From contig NZ_OZ245005.1 of assembly GCF_965223525.1 (NCBI RefSeq), positions 1,364,001-1,428,000 of the forward strand: a DNA stretch of 64,000 bases, given 5' to 3'. A model generated the notes under the pieces. It saw only the letters and a list, made by a program, of their open reading frames with translations, did not search any database and had not been told where the DNA came from. Below are positions 31,720 to 40,118 of the stretch, one piece after another (the stretch's first letter is position 1; the number at the start of each line of letters is the position of its first letter). The stretch comes from Leptofilum sp965223525 (lineage in GTDB: Bacteria; Chloroflexota; Anaerolineae; Promineifilales; Promineifilaceae). The position numbers and the translations under genes were made by a program.

Positions 31720-32676
31720 ATGTCATCCATTGTGGAAGTAAATGAATTACACAAACAGTACAACCCGCCCGATGGCGTAACGGCCGTTCAGGGCGTCTCT
31801 TTTGCCATTAAGCAGGGCGAGATTTTTAGCTTGCTGGGGCCAAACGGAGCGGGCAAAAGCACCACTATCTCCATGTTGAGCTGCCTGCTGTCTCCTACTG
31901 GCGGCGATGCCACGATCGATGGCCGTTCTATTAGTAGGGAGCCGAAGCAGGTGAAGCAGGTCATTGGCGTGGTGCCGCAGGAAATTGCCCTGTACGATGC
32001 CATTAGCGCCAAAGAAAACCTGGAGTTTTGGGGCAAGATGTATGGTTTGTCAGGAGATAAGTTGAAGGAGCGGGTAACGGCCGTTCTAGACATTGCCGGG
32101 TTAACAGACCGCGCCGACGACAAGGTAGATACCTTTTCCGGCGGCATGAAGCGACGCATCAATATCGCCGTGGGGCTGCTGCACAACCCCAAAGTGCTGT
32201 ACATGGATGAGCCGACGGTGGGCATTGACCCGCAAAGTCGCCGCCGTATCTTGGACACGGTGAAGGAGCTTAACCAGCAGGGACTCACCGTGCTGTACAC
32301 CACCCATTACATGGAAGAAGCAGAAGAACTAAGCGACCGGATTGGCATTATTGACCATGGCAAGCTGATTGCTGTGGGGACGCAGGATGAGCTGACCGCC
32401 ACTGTTGGCCAGTATGACACCATCCAGCTAGACGTTGGCGAATCTGCCGAGGCCAACGGCACCCTCGTTACCGATTTGGCCGCCCTGGATGGCGTGTACC
32501 AGGCCGATGGCGAAGGTGAGCATGTGGTTGTGCAGGCCAAAGATGCCAACGGCGTGTTGCCCCGCATTTTGCAGAGTGTAACGGCACACGGCCGTTCCAT
32601 CCGCCGCCTGGAAATTCAAGAACCCAACCTGGAAGCGGTCTTTTTGCATTTAACTGGCCGCGCTTTGAGGGATTAG
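31720..32676 (+). CDS. ABC-2 type exporter ATP-binding protein
   Basis: A 318-residue ATPase subunit, probably for drug or lipid export. It has Walker A GPNGAGKSTT, Q-loop GVVPQEIAL, signature FSGGMKRRI (in place of LSGGQ), Walker B VLYMDEP and the H-loop TTHYMEE. The C-terminal 80 residues form the accessory beta domain typical of the DRA/DrrA-like subfamily. ATG 31720 follows AAAGGGAG and is preferred over 31669. Two permease genes follow on the same strand, the first after two bases. A heterodimeric permease with a single ATPase type is the likely complex in the membrane. The substrate cannot be read from sequence. Confidence 0.92.
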   Translation: MSSIVEVNELHKQYNPPDGVTAVQGVSFAIKQGEIFSLLGPNGAGKSTTISMLSCLLSPTGGDATIDGRSISREPKQVKQVIGVVPQEIALYDAISAKENLEFWGKMYGLSGDKLKERVTAVLDIAGLTDRADDKVDTFSGGMKRRINIAVGLLHNPKVLYMDEPTVGIDPQSRRRILDTVKELNQQGLTVLYTTHYMEEAEELSDRIGIIDHGKLIAVGTQDELTATVGQYDTIQLDVGESAEANGTLVTDLAALDGVYQADGEGEHVVVQAKDANGVLPRILQSVTAHGRSIRRLEIQEPNLEAVFLHLTGRALRD

Positions 32677-32678
32677 CC

Positions 32679-33935
32679 ATGAAAATTTGGACAATTGCCT
32701 GGAAAGATACCCTGATTCGTTTTCGGGATCGCAATGCGCTGATATTGATGCTGCTGGCGCCACTGGTGCTATCTGCCATCATCGGCTCTGCCTTTGGCGG
32801 CTTCATTCGCGGCAGCGACCCCGTCCCTTTTGACGCCATCCCCGTCCTGGTGATCAACGAGGATAGAGGCGCACAGGGCGAACAATTTATTGAGATTTTA
32901 ATCAGTGATGATTTGGCAGAGCTGTTAGCCGTCACCGAGATGGATGATTTAGCAGTGGCGCGTGAGCAGGTGCAGGTGGGCGATGCCCGTGCTGCAATTT
33001 TGATCCCAGAAAACTTCTCTGCTTCGGTTGAGGGGGGTGTGGATGTGGATACGGCCGTTTCCCAATTTGAATTTTACGCTGATCCAGCCGCTACCCTCAC
33101 CCCCAATATTGTGCGGGGGGTAGTGACGCAAATCATCAATGGTTTTAATACGGCCGCAATCTCCGTAGACGTCACCGTCAGTCAGCTTACTGAGCAAGCG
33201 TTAACGCTAGGCCCCGCTATGGCCAACCTAGGGTCTGCCCTCAACAGCGAGCTGGAAAGCGAAATTGGCCCCAACCAGCTCAGCCTCACCCTTAACGATG
33301 TGGCCGTTGGCGAGGAAGAAGACACGAGCGATATCAGCCCCTTTGCCTTCTTTGCCCCCAGCATGGGCATTCTCTTCCTGATGTTCTCTATGGTAGATGG
33401 CACACGCTCCATTCTGGATGAGCAGAAGGGTGGTACGCTGGATCGGCTGGTAAGCACCCCCACTAGCTCCTTGGAAATTTTGCTGGGCAAGATTGGCGGC
33501 GTCTTTCTGACGGGCGCACTGCAATTTATCGTCTTCGTCATCGCTTCATCGCTGCTCTTTAGCTTGAGCTGGGGCAGTTCCCCGGCGGGCTTGGCGCTGA
33601 TGGTAGTGGCCGTGGTGCTAGCGTTCACCAGCCTGGGTGCGTTCATTGCTGCCTTTGCCCGCGATGCCAACCAGGCCAACATCATTGGCTCGGTCGTGAC
33701 GCTGGCGTTTGCTGCCTTGGGCGGCAACTTTGTCCCGGCGCAAAATTTCCCGCCTTTTTTGGAGCAGTTGAGCAAGATCAGCATCAATCGCTGGGCGCTG
33801 GATGGCTTCTCTGATCTGACGCTCTTTGGTTTGGGACTGAATGATGTTCTGCTGGAGATTGGCGTTCTGCTTGGGCTGAGCGTGGTGCTAATTGGCCTGG
33901 CACTGTGGCAATTCCAGCGGCGCATGGCGCGGTAA
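32679..33935 (+). CDS. ABC-2 type exporter permease, first subunit
   Basis: A 418-residue permease of the ABC2_membrane_3 kind. One helix near the N-terminus (about 20-38) is followed by a large outer domain of some 180 residues, beginning IPVLVINEDRGAQGEQF. Five helices make up the C-terminal half, with the family pattern FAPSMGILFLMFSMVDGTRSILDEQKGGTLDRLVSTPTS at their start and NFVPAQNFPPFLEQLSKISINRWALDGF near the end. It starts two bases past the ATPase stop and has only a weak ribosome site, so coupled translation is likely. Confidence 0.9.
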   Translation: MKIWTIAWKDTLIRFRDRNALILMLLAPLVLSAIIGSAFGGFIRGSDPVPFDAIPVLVINEDRGAQGEQFIEILISDDLAELLAVTEMDDLAVAREQVQVGDARAAILIPENFSASVEGGVDVDTAVSQFEFYADPAATLTPNIVRGVVTQIINGFNTAAISVDVTVSQLTEQALTLGPAMANLGSALNSELESEIGPNQLSLTLNDVAVGEEEDTSDISPFAFFAPSMGILFLMFSMVDGTRSILDEQKGGTLDRLVSTPTSSLEILLGKIGGVFLTGALQFIVFVIASSLLFSLSWGSSPAGLALMVVAVVLAFTSLGAFIAAFARDANQANIIGSVVTLAFAALGGNFVPAQNFPPFLEQLSKISINRWALDGFSDLTLFGLGLNDVLLEIGVLLGLSVVLIGLALWQFQRRMAR

Positions 33936-33938
33936 AGA

Positions 33939-34000
33939 GGCGAGTATGCGAGTGGCGAGTTTGCCAGTGATTTACTCGCCTACTGGCAAACTCGCAAACT
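33939..34000. repeat. Intergenic inverted repeat (GCGAGTATGCGAGTGGCGAG family)
   Basis: GGCGAGTATGCGAGTGGCGAGTTTGCCAGT pairs with TACTGGCAAACTCGCAAAC across a short centre containing TTTACTCGCC. It sits between the two permease genes and may lower the level of the second. It is related to 26030-26062. Confidence 0.5.
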
Positions 34001-34016
34001 TTCTTTGGAGATTATG

Positions 34017-35246
34017 ATGTTCAAAAACGCACTAGACATTACTAAACTATACTTAAAGACAACTTACAGCCAGCGCGGGGTACTCATCTCGCAATTGATT
34101 ATGCCGCTGGTGTTTATCTTCTTGATTGGGCAGGCGATTGGCGGATTTGGCCCCGGCGGTAGCAGCAGCACCAACGTCACCTGGACGCTGGCCGTCGCCA
34201 ATGAAGACGCAGGCGACCTGGGTGCGCGGTTAGTAGAGACGCTGGAGGCAGACCCCACGCTGGAAATTTTAGAGGTGACTGCTGACGGCATGGCCGCAAC
34301 GGTGGAAAATGAAGAGGCAGAAGCTGGCTTGTTGATTCCGGCCAGCTTTAGCGACGAGCTGCAGGCGGGCAACGGCTTGGCTCTCGATTTTTACAGCGAC
34401 CCGGAAAATGTGCAGTTTGTGCAGCCCGTGGAGCAGGCGGTGCTGGGGGCAATGAGCCAGCTCACTGGCTCCGTTAGCTCGGCAGCCATCTCCCGCAATG
34501 TGGCGGCAGAACTGGGTTTGTTTGAGCTGGGTGTGGATGAGGATGATTATTTTGAAACGGCCGTAACCACCGCCCAAACCAAATGGCAAGAACCACCTGT
34601 AACGATTCAGGTGAACGAGGATGAAGTTGTCGTGGACAGCAACAATATCATTCCCCAAGGCATGAACCAATCATCCCCTGGCATGATGGCCATGTTTGCC
34701 ACCTTTGGCATGGTGGGGGGTGCGGCGGTGCTCATCCAAGAGCGGCAAAGCGGTACGCTGCGTCGGCTGCTGGTGATGCCCATAAACAAGGCCAGCATTT
34801 TGGTGGGCAAGCTGTTGGGCATTATGCTGGCTGGGGTGCTACAAATGAGCCTTCTCATCGGGGTTTCTGCATTGGCATTTGGCGTACCGTGGGGCAACAG
34901 TCCAACCGCGCTGGTGCTGATGGTGCTCACCTTTGCCCTGGCCATCACCAGCCTGAGTATGATGATGGCAGCCTTAACCAAAACGCTGGCGCAGGCAAAT
35001 GCGCTGGGGACGGTGATTGTGCTTTCCATCTCTGCGTTGGGTGGCGCCTGGTGGCCGCTGGACATCGTGCCGGGTTGGATGCAAACGGTGGGTCGTCTTT
35101 CGCCGATGTCGTGGGCAATGGATGGGTTTCAGGATATTATCACCCGTGGCTTGGGCGTAACGGCCGTTTTGCCAGAGATCGGCGTGCTGCTTGCCTTTGC
35201 TGCTGTGTTTTTGTTTGTTGGCGTCTGGCGTTTTCAGTACGAATAA
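34017..35246 (+). CDS. ABC-2 type exporter permease, second subunit
   Basis: A 409-residue paralogue of the first permease. It has one N-terminal helix (SQLIMPLVFIFLIGQAIGGF), a large outer domain with a LAVANEDAGDLGARLVETL opening, and a C-terminal block of helices with GMMAMFATFGMVGGAAVLIQERQSGTLRRLLVMPI. It ends in a helical hairpin with GAWWPLDIVPGWMQTVGRLSPMSWAMDGFQDI. TTTGGAG lies six bases before ATG 34017, which is preferred over ATG 34014 and the TTG at 34005. It forms a membrane complex with the two genes upstream; heteromeric pairing is inferred from the two unlike permeases. Confidence 0.9.
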   Translation: MFKNALDITKLYLKTTYSQRGVLISQLIMPLVFIFLIGQAIGGFGPGGSSSTNVTWTLAVANEDAGDLGARLVETLEADPTLEILEVTADGMAATVENEEAEAGLLIPASFSDELQAGNGLALDFYSDPENVQFVQPVEQAVLGAMSQLTGSVSSAAISRNVAAELGLFELGVDEDDYFETAVTTAQTKWQEPPVTIQVNEDEVVVDSNNIIPQGMNQSSPGMMAMFATFGMVGGAAVLIQERQSGTLRRLLVMPINKASILVGKLLGIMLAGVLQMSLLIGVSALAFGVPWGNSPTALVLMVLTFALAITSLSMMMAALTKTLAQANALGTVIVLSISALGGAWWPLDIVPGWMQTVGRLSPMSWAMDGFQDIITRGLGVTAVLPEIGVLLAFAAVFLFVGVWRFQYE

Positions 35247-35249
35247 TTG

Positions 35250-35335
35250 GTAGGGGCAGACCCCCGTGTCTGCCATAATTTGGGCGGCCACGGGGAGCTG
35301 GGCGGCCACGGGGAGCCGCCCCTACGCACGAAACT
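35250..35335. repeat. GC-rich intergenic repeat with 18-bp tandem units
   Basis: GTAGGGGCAGACCCCCGTGTCTGCC is a hairpin-forming phrase. It is followed by two direct copies of GGGCGGCCACGGGGAGCT/C and by CGCCCCTACG, which closes an outer stem with the first part (TAGGGGC/GCCCCTA). It sits between the permease and phosphatase genes. This kind of GTAGGGGC element is common in spacers of environmental bacteria; function unknown. Confidence 0.65.
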
Positions 35336-35340
35336 TGTTT

Positions 35341-36105
35341 ATGACTAACTATTCTGAATTTTTGAACTTTGCTCTTGACGCTGCCTGGCAAGCCGGGCGC
35401 GTCACTTTGGGACATTTCCAAACGGGCGTTTCTGTGCGGCGCAAGGCGGACAACACGCCGCTGACCATTGCTGACCAGCAGGCGGAGCAAAAGCTGCGGC
35501 AGCTCATCGAGCAATATTGGCCGGAGCATAACATTGTGGGGGAGGAGTACGGCAATACGCAAAACAACTCCCCGTACACCTGGGTTTGCGATCCCATTGA
35601 CGGTACGAAAACGTTTATGTGCGGCGTGCCGCTGTACGCCAATTTGGTGGCGCTGCTGTATGAAAATGAGCCGATCGTGGGGGTGATTAACTTACCTGCT
35701 TTGAATGAGATGGTGTATGCAGTGAAGGGCGGCGGCTGCTTTTGGAACGGCCGTCCCGCCCACGTTTCCGACACAAGAAATTTAGCAGATGCGGTGGTTT
35801 TACGCAGCGAATTGGAGAATCAGGAGCGGTACGGCCGTCAGGAGGCGTGGCAAAAGTTGGTGGATGCCAGCTACGTGCAGCGCACCTGGGGGGATGCTTA
35901 CGGCTACGCCCTTGTTGCCACGGGGCGCGCCGACGTGATGCTAGACCCCATCATGGCACTGTGGGACATCGCCCCGCTGCAAGTGATTATGGAAGAGGCG
36001 GGCGGCAGGCTCACCGACTGGCAAGGGGAGGCGACGATTCACCACGAAGAGTGCATTGCCACCAATGGTCATTTGCATTCAGAAGTCTTGCGTTTGGTTA
36101 AATGA
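35341..36105 (+). CDS. Inositol monophosphatase family phosphatase, HisN-like
   Basis: A 254-residue Mg2+-dependent phosphatase. Metal-site motifs are GEEYG (E68/E69), DPIDGTKTF (D84, D87) and the C-terminal WDIAPLQVIMEEAGG. The pattern DPIDGTKxFxxGxPxYxxLxAL and the lack of features of SuhB make histidinol-phosphatase (HisN type) the best guess. Inositol-phosphate or related phosphatase activity is the alternative. No his genes are near. ATG 35341 is preferred over 35266 because the upstream part lies in repeat DNA. It has no good Shine-Dalgarno. Two ACGGCCGT motifs are in the coding sequence. Confidence 0.88.
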   Translation: MTNYSEFLNFALDAAWQAGRVTLGHFQTGVSVRRKADNTPLTIADQQAEQKLRQLIEQYWPEHNIVGEEYGNTQNNSPYTWVCDPIDGTKTFMCGVPLYANLVALLYENEPIVGVINLPALNEMVYAVKGGGCFWNGRPAHVSDTRNLADAVVLRSELENQERYGRQEAWQKLVDASYVQRTWGDAYGYALVATGRADVMLDPIMALWDIAPLQVIMEEAGGRLTDWQGEATIHHEECIATNGHLHSEVLRLVK

Positions 36106-36108
36106 TAG

Positions 36109-36153
36109 TGCGTATTGCGTATTTCGAAGAGGATGACGCAATACGCAATACGC
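36109..36153. terminator. Hairpin between convergent genes (GCGTATTGCGTATTTCG family)
   Basis: GTGCGTATTGCGTATT and GACGCAATACGCAATACGC are inverted phrases between the convergent phosphatase and YCII genes. The same phrase in both orientations recurs at 36627-36688. Bidirectional termination is plausible. Confidence 0.6.
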
Positions 36154-36163
36154 CTACGATTTT

Positions 36164-36481
36164 CTACATCTGGAAGGTTTCGTAGACAGAAATCTGCCCA
36201 CCGTGCTGCCAGTGCGGACACCCTTTGGCTAATTCAACGGCCGAATCCAGTGAATCTGCCTTGACAATGGAGTAACCTGTGGCTGGCGTGCCAACTGCGC
36301 CCTCGGCGACGCTGCCATCGTTGTTGATGGTTTTGGCCTGTGGCGTGAATGGATTGCCGCCGCTCACCAATGCGTCACCCAGGCTGCCCATCCAGGCACC
36401 CCATGCGGCCATCACTTTGGCGCCTTCTTCTTCCGTTTCTGGCATACTGCCCCCGGTGTAAACTAATACAAACTCTCTCAT
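36164..36481 (-). CDS. YCII/DGPF-related small protein
   Basis: A 105-residue YCII-related protein: MREFVLVYTGG at the start, a MAAWGAWMGSLGDALVSGGNPF helix, SGYSIVKA-like centre (TGYSIVKADSLDSAVELAKGCPHW) and a GGQISVYETF end. The ferredoxin-like fold of this family is related to muconolactone isomerase. It is the same superfamily as the two DGPF proteins at 59242 and 59701, but it lacks the DGPF motif. Function is unknown. AAAGGAG lies eight bases before ATG 36481, which decides the start. Confidence 0.82.
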   Translation of the reverse strand: MREFVLVYTGGSMPETEEEGAKVMAAWGAWMGSLGDALVSGGNPFTPQAKTINNDGSVAEGAVGTPATGYSIVKADSLDSAVELAKGCPHWQHGGQISVYETFQM

Positions 36482-36626
36482 GATTTGTTCTCCTTTTGAA
36501 CGATAGTTGGCGCACAATTGCGCCTTTCTAACCATACAACGAACTACCTTAGCCCAGATCGACACAATTCGCCGTGAATTTTGGGCAATTTGATTTTTCC
36601 CCTAAAATCGAACAATCAATCCAGAG

Positions 36627-36688
36627 GTATTGCGTATTTCGTATTGCGTAAAGTTTCGCTCGATACGCAATACGAAATACGCAATAAG
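36627..36688. repeat. Intergenic inverted repeat (GTATTGCGTATTTCGTATTGCG)
   Basis: GTATTGCGTATTTCGTATTGCGTAAAG and CTCGATACGCAATACGAAATACGCAATA form a nearly perfect long stem of more than 20 bp. It lies upstream of the divergent YCII and phosphoesterase genes, so it is not placed as a terminator. It may be a mobile REP-like element. Confidence 0.6.
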
Positions 36689-36725
36689 TCAAAGTCCAGA
36701 TTATTATCAACATTTTGTGTGAAGA

Positions 36726-37616
36726 ATGAAAAATCCATACCTACCCAAATCAATTGATCCGCAAGAGGTGGTGGCTACGATTGGTCTGATTTCTGATACC
36801 CACATGCCGCAGCGATGGCCACAGTTGCCAACGGCCGTTTCCCAAATTTTTGCCAACGTGCAGATGATTTTCCACGCGGGAGACGTGGGCGAACTGTGGG
36901 TACTAGACGAACTGAGCCAAATCGCCCCGGTGGTTGCTGTGCATGGCAATGATGAGACGGAGGACGCTACGCGAGAGCTGCCCTACCAGCAAATTGTGAC
37001 GGTGGCGGGGCAGCGGCTGCTCATTTGGCACAGCCATTACCCTAACCGGGTAGATGAGATGCACGCGCGACGCAGTGGCGACCTGCACGAGGGGCTGCTG
37101 CGAAACATCGCCCGCGCCAAATCCGCCGGGGCACAGTTGATTCATTTTGGACATTGGCATCTGCCATTGGTTTTTGAGCATGAGGGCATTGTGGCCGTCA
37201 ATGCGGGCGCGATTGCCTCCGGAAATCCGTTCCAGCAGCAGACGATTCAGACGGTGGCGCAGCTCGTTGTGCTGCGCGACGGCCGTTTCCACATCACCCA
37301 CGTCAATTTAGCGGAACCAGCACGGCCGTACACGCCCCAAACGGACATTGCGGCTGGGTTTGCGGGGAATTTGGGGATTTACGGCCGTTCTATCCTCTCT
37401 CCCGAACTGGAAAAGCTCAAAAAAGTTGATCTCAGCGGCATTTACCATACAGACCGAGGCGCATTCCTTGATGTTTGGTTGCCGCTGGCGCACCGGGTTT
37501 GGGCAGGTGAAAAATCCCACGTAACTTTGGATGATTTGCTGGTAGCGGTGAAAACGGCCGACATAAAAGAAGCCACCCGCCAAAAACTGCTGGTCATTCT
37601 CAGCCAGCTAGTCTGA
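36726..37616 (+). CDS. Calcineurin-like metallophosphoesterase (YfcE/MJ0936 type)
   Basis: A 296-residue protein. The dimetal motifs are GLISDTHMPQ, FHAGDVGEL, VHGNDE, IWHSHYPNR and FGHWHLP, in the right order for the YfcE family of cyclic-nucleotide or general phosphodiesterases. The region after residue 190 (about 100 residues) is an extra C-terminal domain with helices (LEKLKKVDLSGIYHTDRG, TLDDLLVAVKTADIKEATRQKLL); I cannot name it. It begins just after an inverted-repeat element and ends 19 bases before an acetyltransferase, so the two are likely co-transcribed. No Shine-Dalgarno of strength is seen. Confidence 0.85.
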   Translation: MKNPYLPKSIDPQEVVATIGLISDTHMPQRWPQLPTAVSQIFANVQMIFHAGDVGELWVLDELSQIAPVVAVHGNDETEDATRELPYQQIVTVAGQRLLIWHSHYPNRVDEMHARRSGDLHEGLLRNIARAKSAGAQLIHFGHWHLPLVFEHEGIVAVNAGAIASGNPFQQQTIQTVAQLVVLRDGRFHITHVNLAEPARPYTPQTDIAAGFAGNLGIYGRSILSPELEKLKKVDLSGIYHTDRGAFLDVWLPLAHRVWAGEKSHVTLDDLLVAVKTADIKEATRQKLLVILSQLV

Positions 37617-37635
37617 CAGAAGGAAAAAGACAAAA

Positions 37636-38154
37636 ATGATGGAAGCAGAAATTGTAATTCGCGGCTATGAAGCCCGCGACCTGGAAGCGTGCCGACAGTT
37701 GTGGTACGTACTCACGGAATGGCACAGGCAAATTTATGACAGCCCAGGCATTGGTGGGGACAATCCCGGCCTTATCTTTGATGAACATTTGGCCAAGGTT
37801 GGGTCAGAAAATATTTGGGTTGCCGAAGCTGAAAATAAACTCGTTGGCCTCACTGGATTGATTATTGAAGGACAATCAGGAGAGCTAAAACCAGTTGTGG
37901 TGCTGGACGAATATCGCGGGCTAGGGGTTGGCCGGAAACTTGTGAATACCGTTGTTGAGCAAGCCCAGGAACGGGGATTGACCGAACTTAAAGTGTTGCC
38001 AGTTGGCCGGAATGAGCAAGCCATCCAGTTTTTCCATGAGCTTGGCTTCAACGTCATTGGCCACATGGAGCTTTTTCAGCAGCTTAATAAGCCAAAAGCG
38101 CAGCAAAAGTGGCAAGATAGAGAAACGATAGCTGGTCGGAATTTCAAAGTGTGA
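37636..38154 (+). CDS. GNAT family N-acetyltransferase
   Basis: A 172-residue GNAT protein with the acetyl-CoA loop VVVLDEYRGLGVGRKLVNTVVEQA and the final NEQAIQFFHELGFNVIGHMELF strand-helix, typical of single-domain acetyltransferases. The N-terminal YEARDLEACRQLWYVLTEWHR is the usual acceptor-binding helix pair. The substrate is unknown. GAAGGA lies about a dozen bases before the ATG pair at 37636/37639. It marks the left border of an AT-rich island that lacks the ACGGCCGT palindrome. Confidence 0.85.
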   Translation: MMEAEIVIRGYEARDLEACRQLWYVLTEWHRQIYDSPGIGGDNPGLIFDEHLAKVGSENIWVAEAENKLVGLTGLIIEGQSGELKPVVVLDEYRGLGVGRKLVNTVVEQAQERGLTELKVLPVGRNEQAIQFFHELGFNVIGHMELFQQLNKPKAQQKWQDRETIAGRNFKV

Positions 38155-38521
38155 TATTTTCGAAAATGATCCCATCGCCACCAAACTTCCGCTTGCCATC
38201 ATTCCTGCCTAAAAAAGCACTCGATAAAACCCGCATCTTTACTGACTACCTCACCCGCATTGACAAGTAATCGAGACTCTTCAAAGAAATATATTCTTGC
38301 ATCCGCACTTCAAAAAAACTGAAAAATCCAAAATCCTTTCAACATTATTGTGTACCAAACGGTATAACAAACGATTATCAGATATTCTCGAATTGTAATC
38401 AATGATTCCACTTTGCTGATTGCAACAGTCCAGAAAAGATTGAGAGCTGGAAAATCGATTTAGAAATAGTCAATTATTGGTGCAAAAATATATCAACATC
38501 TTAAGTTTAAAGGAGAGTATC
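38155..38521. other. 367-bp AT-rich spacer, left edge of an island
   Basis: No gene is visible. Composition shifts sharply to AT here. A fragment reading ATTCCTGCCTAAAAAAGCACTCGATAAAACCCGC has some codon-like structure but no start or family likeness and may be a remnant. AAAGGAG at the right end belongs to the next gene. Confidence 0.4.
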
Positions 38522-38980
38522 ATGTCACAACTACCTAAACAGTCGAAAGGAAAAATATGGCTTATGGTTATTCCTGCCTTAGTCAATGTCGGTGTAATAG
38601 CAGCTGGTATTCAAGGGATATTTAGTCCCCCTACCGTTGTAATGATTATTGGCATATTTTCATTTTTTGCCATGCTGGCAATTTCGAGCTTATTCTCAGA
38701 GAAATCAAATTTACTTGAAGGTGAGATGAGGAAAGCAATTGCATCATCTATGATAATGGTCTATTTTGCAATATTATCTCTGACACTAATTGACCCAGAT
38801 ATTGCGTTATCTGCAAATCCCATAATTTCTTTTTCTTTGGAAAATGTTGAAGAAGGTGAAGTGGCAGCAACCTCTTCAAGCCTTTTGAATGACTTTTCAA
38901 CCTTAATTGCTGTTGTAATTGGATTCTATTTCGGTGGCCGCTCTTTTGAGGAAGTTGTTAAAGCATGGAAAGGAGGTTAA
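38522..38980 (+). CDS. Four-helix membrane protein, AT-rich island
   Basis: A 152-residue protein with four hydrophobic segments, at about residues 11-32, 36-55, 70-95 and 120-142. It ends in a short charged helix GGRSFEEVVKAWKGG. AAAGGAGAG lies seven bases before ATG 38522, which overrides the upstream in-frame codons. I know no family for it. The next gene starts four bases after its stop with its own AAAGGAGG, so the two form an operon and perhaps a complex. The GC content is clearly below that of the genome, which suggests transfer. Confidence 0.68.
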   Translation: MSQLPKQSKGKIWLMVIPALVNVGVIAAGIQGIFSPPTVVMIIGIFSFFAMLAISSLFSEKSNLLEGEMRKAIASSMIMVYFAILSLTLIDPDIALSANPIISFSLENVEEGEVAATSSSLLNDFSTLIAVVIGFYFGGRSFEEVVKAWKGG

Positions 38981-38984
38981 TTCC

Positions 38985-39875
38985 ATGATTAAGTATGATG
39001 ATTTTAGTAAATTGGAAAAGCTAAAGAGGGTCGGCAAAGAATTGCTGAATCGGTATGAAAATGCAAGCACGCCCCTAGAACCTTCAGAGCATTGGTTTGC
39101 TGGGGTCAGCGATGTGCTGAAGCAAATTCTCCCAAGCGACTCATCGCTTTTAAGTGAGTTGAATAAAATTCAAGAGAATGCATCGTCATTCGGTGTAGAA
39201 ACTGTACAGAAGACAATTAGAAGTGTATTGAAAATTGTCGAATATGCAGAAATGAGCTTATCTGAACCTATTGAAGCAACAATTGAACATCAAGTACGTC
39301 AGTTAGAATCCAAAAGAAAGGAAATCGAACGTGAAATCAATAACAATATTATGTCTCAATTCTTCAGTTCGTGGCAGTTTAGGATACCAACAATCATACT
39401 AAGTCTTGCAATTATTTTCGCCATCACAGGGGGGATTCAAATTGGGCAACAGGCACTGAATGTTAAAGATATAACCGAAAATGCCCTAGAAACTGCAAGA
39501 CAAGATATTCTCTCACAAACTGAAGTAATTAATAGCAGTGTTAACGCACTAGCGGAAACTGAAAAGAACAGAATAATAGATTCAGTAACTGTTCACATAG
39601 AAAACCTTAAAGATGAAAAAGTTCCAGAGGCTGACAGCATCATTTCCGACCTTTCCAATAGATTGGACTCTATGGCAGTATCCGTTGATGAACTAGAAAC
39701 TCGGTCGGAGCCAATTCTAGCTGCAGCCCAAGCTATCAATAATTCTTCTCCAAATCTTATTGATCAAGCTGGATTGCTCCTGACTATGCGTGGATGGGCT
39801 GCTTTGACTGTTATGGCAATTTGCCTAATCTCCATTGTAATCGCAGTTATTGCATTGAGAAGAACTGCGAGATAG
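38985..39875 (+). CDS. Two-helix membrane protein with outer coiled coil, AT-rich island
   Basis: A 296-residue protein. The cytoplasmic part (1-130) is helical. A first membrane segment at about 133-152 (IPTIILSLAIIFAITGGIQI) is followed by a long heptad-rich stretch (about 165-255: coiled coil, Ser/Asn/Asp-rich), and a second membrane segment lies at about 270-290. The design of two helices with a coiled-coil loop recalls sensor or scaffold proteins such as chemoreceptor-like modules, but no HAMP or signalling domain is seen. The start is fixed by AAAGGAGG. Codon use is AT-rich and no ACGGCCGT motif is present. No known family recognised. Confidence 0.65.
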   Translation: MIKYDDFSKLEKLKRVGKELLNRYENASTPLEPSEHWFAGVSDVLKQILPSDSSLLSELNKIQENASSFGVETVQKTIRSVLKIVEYAEMSLSEPIEATIEHQVRQLESKRKEIEREINNNIMSQFFSSWQFRIPTIILSLAIIFAITGGIQIGQQALNVKDITENALETARQDILSQTEVINSSVNALAETEKNRIIDSVTVHIENLKDEKVPEADSIISDLSNRLDSMAVSVDELETRSEPILAAAQAINNSSPNLIDQAGLLLTMRGWAALTVMAICLISIVIAVIALRRTAR

Positions 39876-40118
39876 TTGATTGTTCAAACCACATCTTCAC
39901 AAGCTTCAAGATCTGATTTGAGTCCCTTTGAACCGACCGTCCGCCAGGGGCAAGTTTTCTGATTGCACCTCTTTGCTATGGCAACTCACCTTATAATTTG
40001 GAATGCCTTTTAGGTATGTTGTTAAAAACGTGTGCGATTTGAGGTTGAGGCGACGGTGAGTATTGAAGTTGGTTGGCACTTGTTCTGTTATGGCAAGTTT
40101 GATACACTGCCAACCATC

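Noticed and set aside
36109..36688. CRISPR-like repeats in the two GCGTATTGCG spacers
   Set aside because: The repeats are inverted and of unequal length, with no regular spacers and no cas genes in the window.
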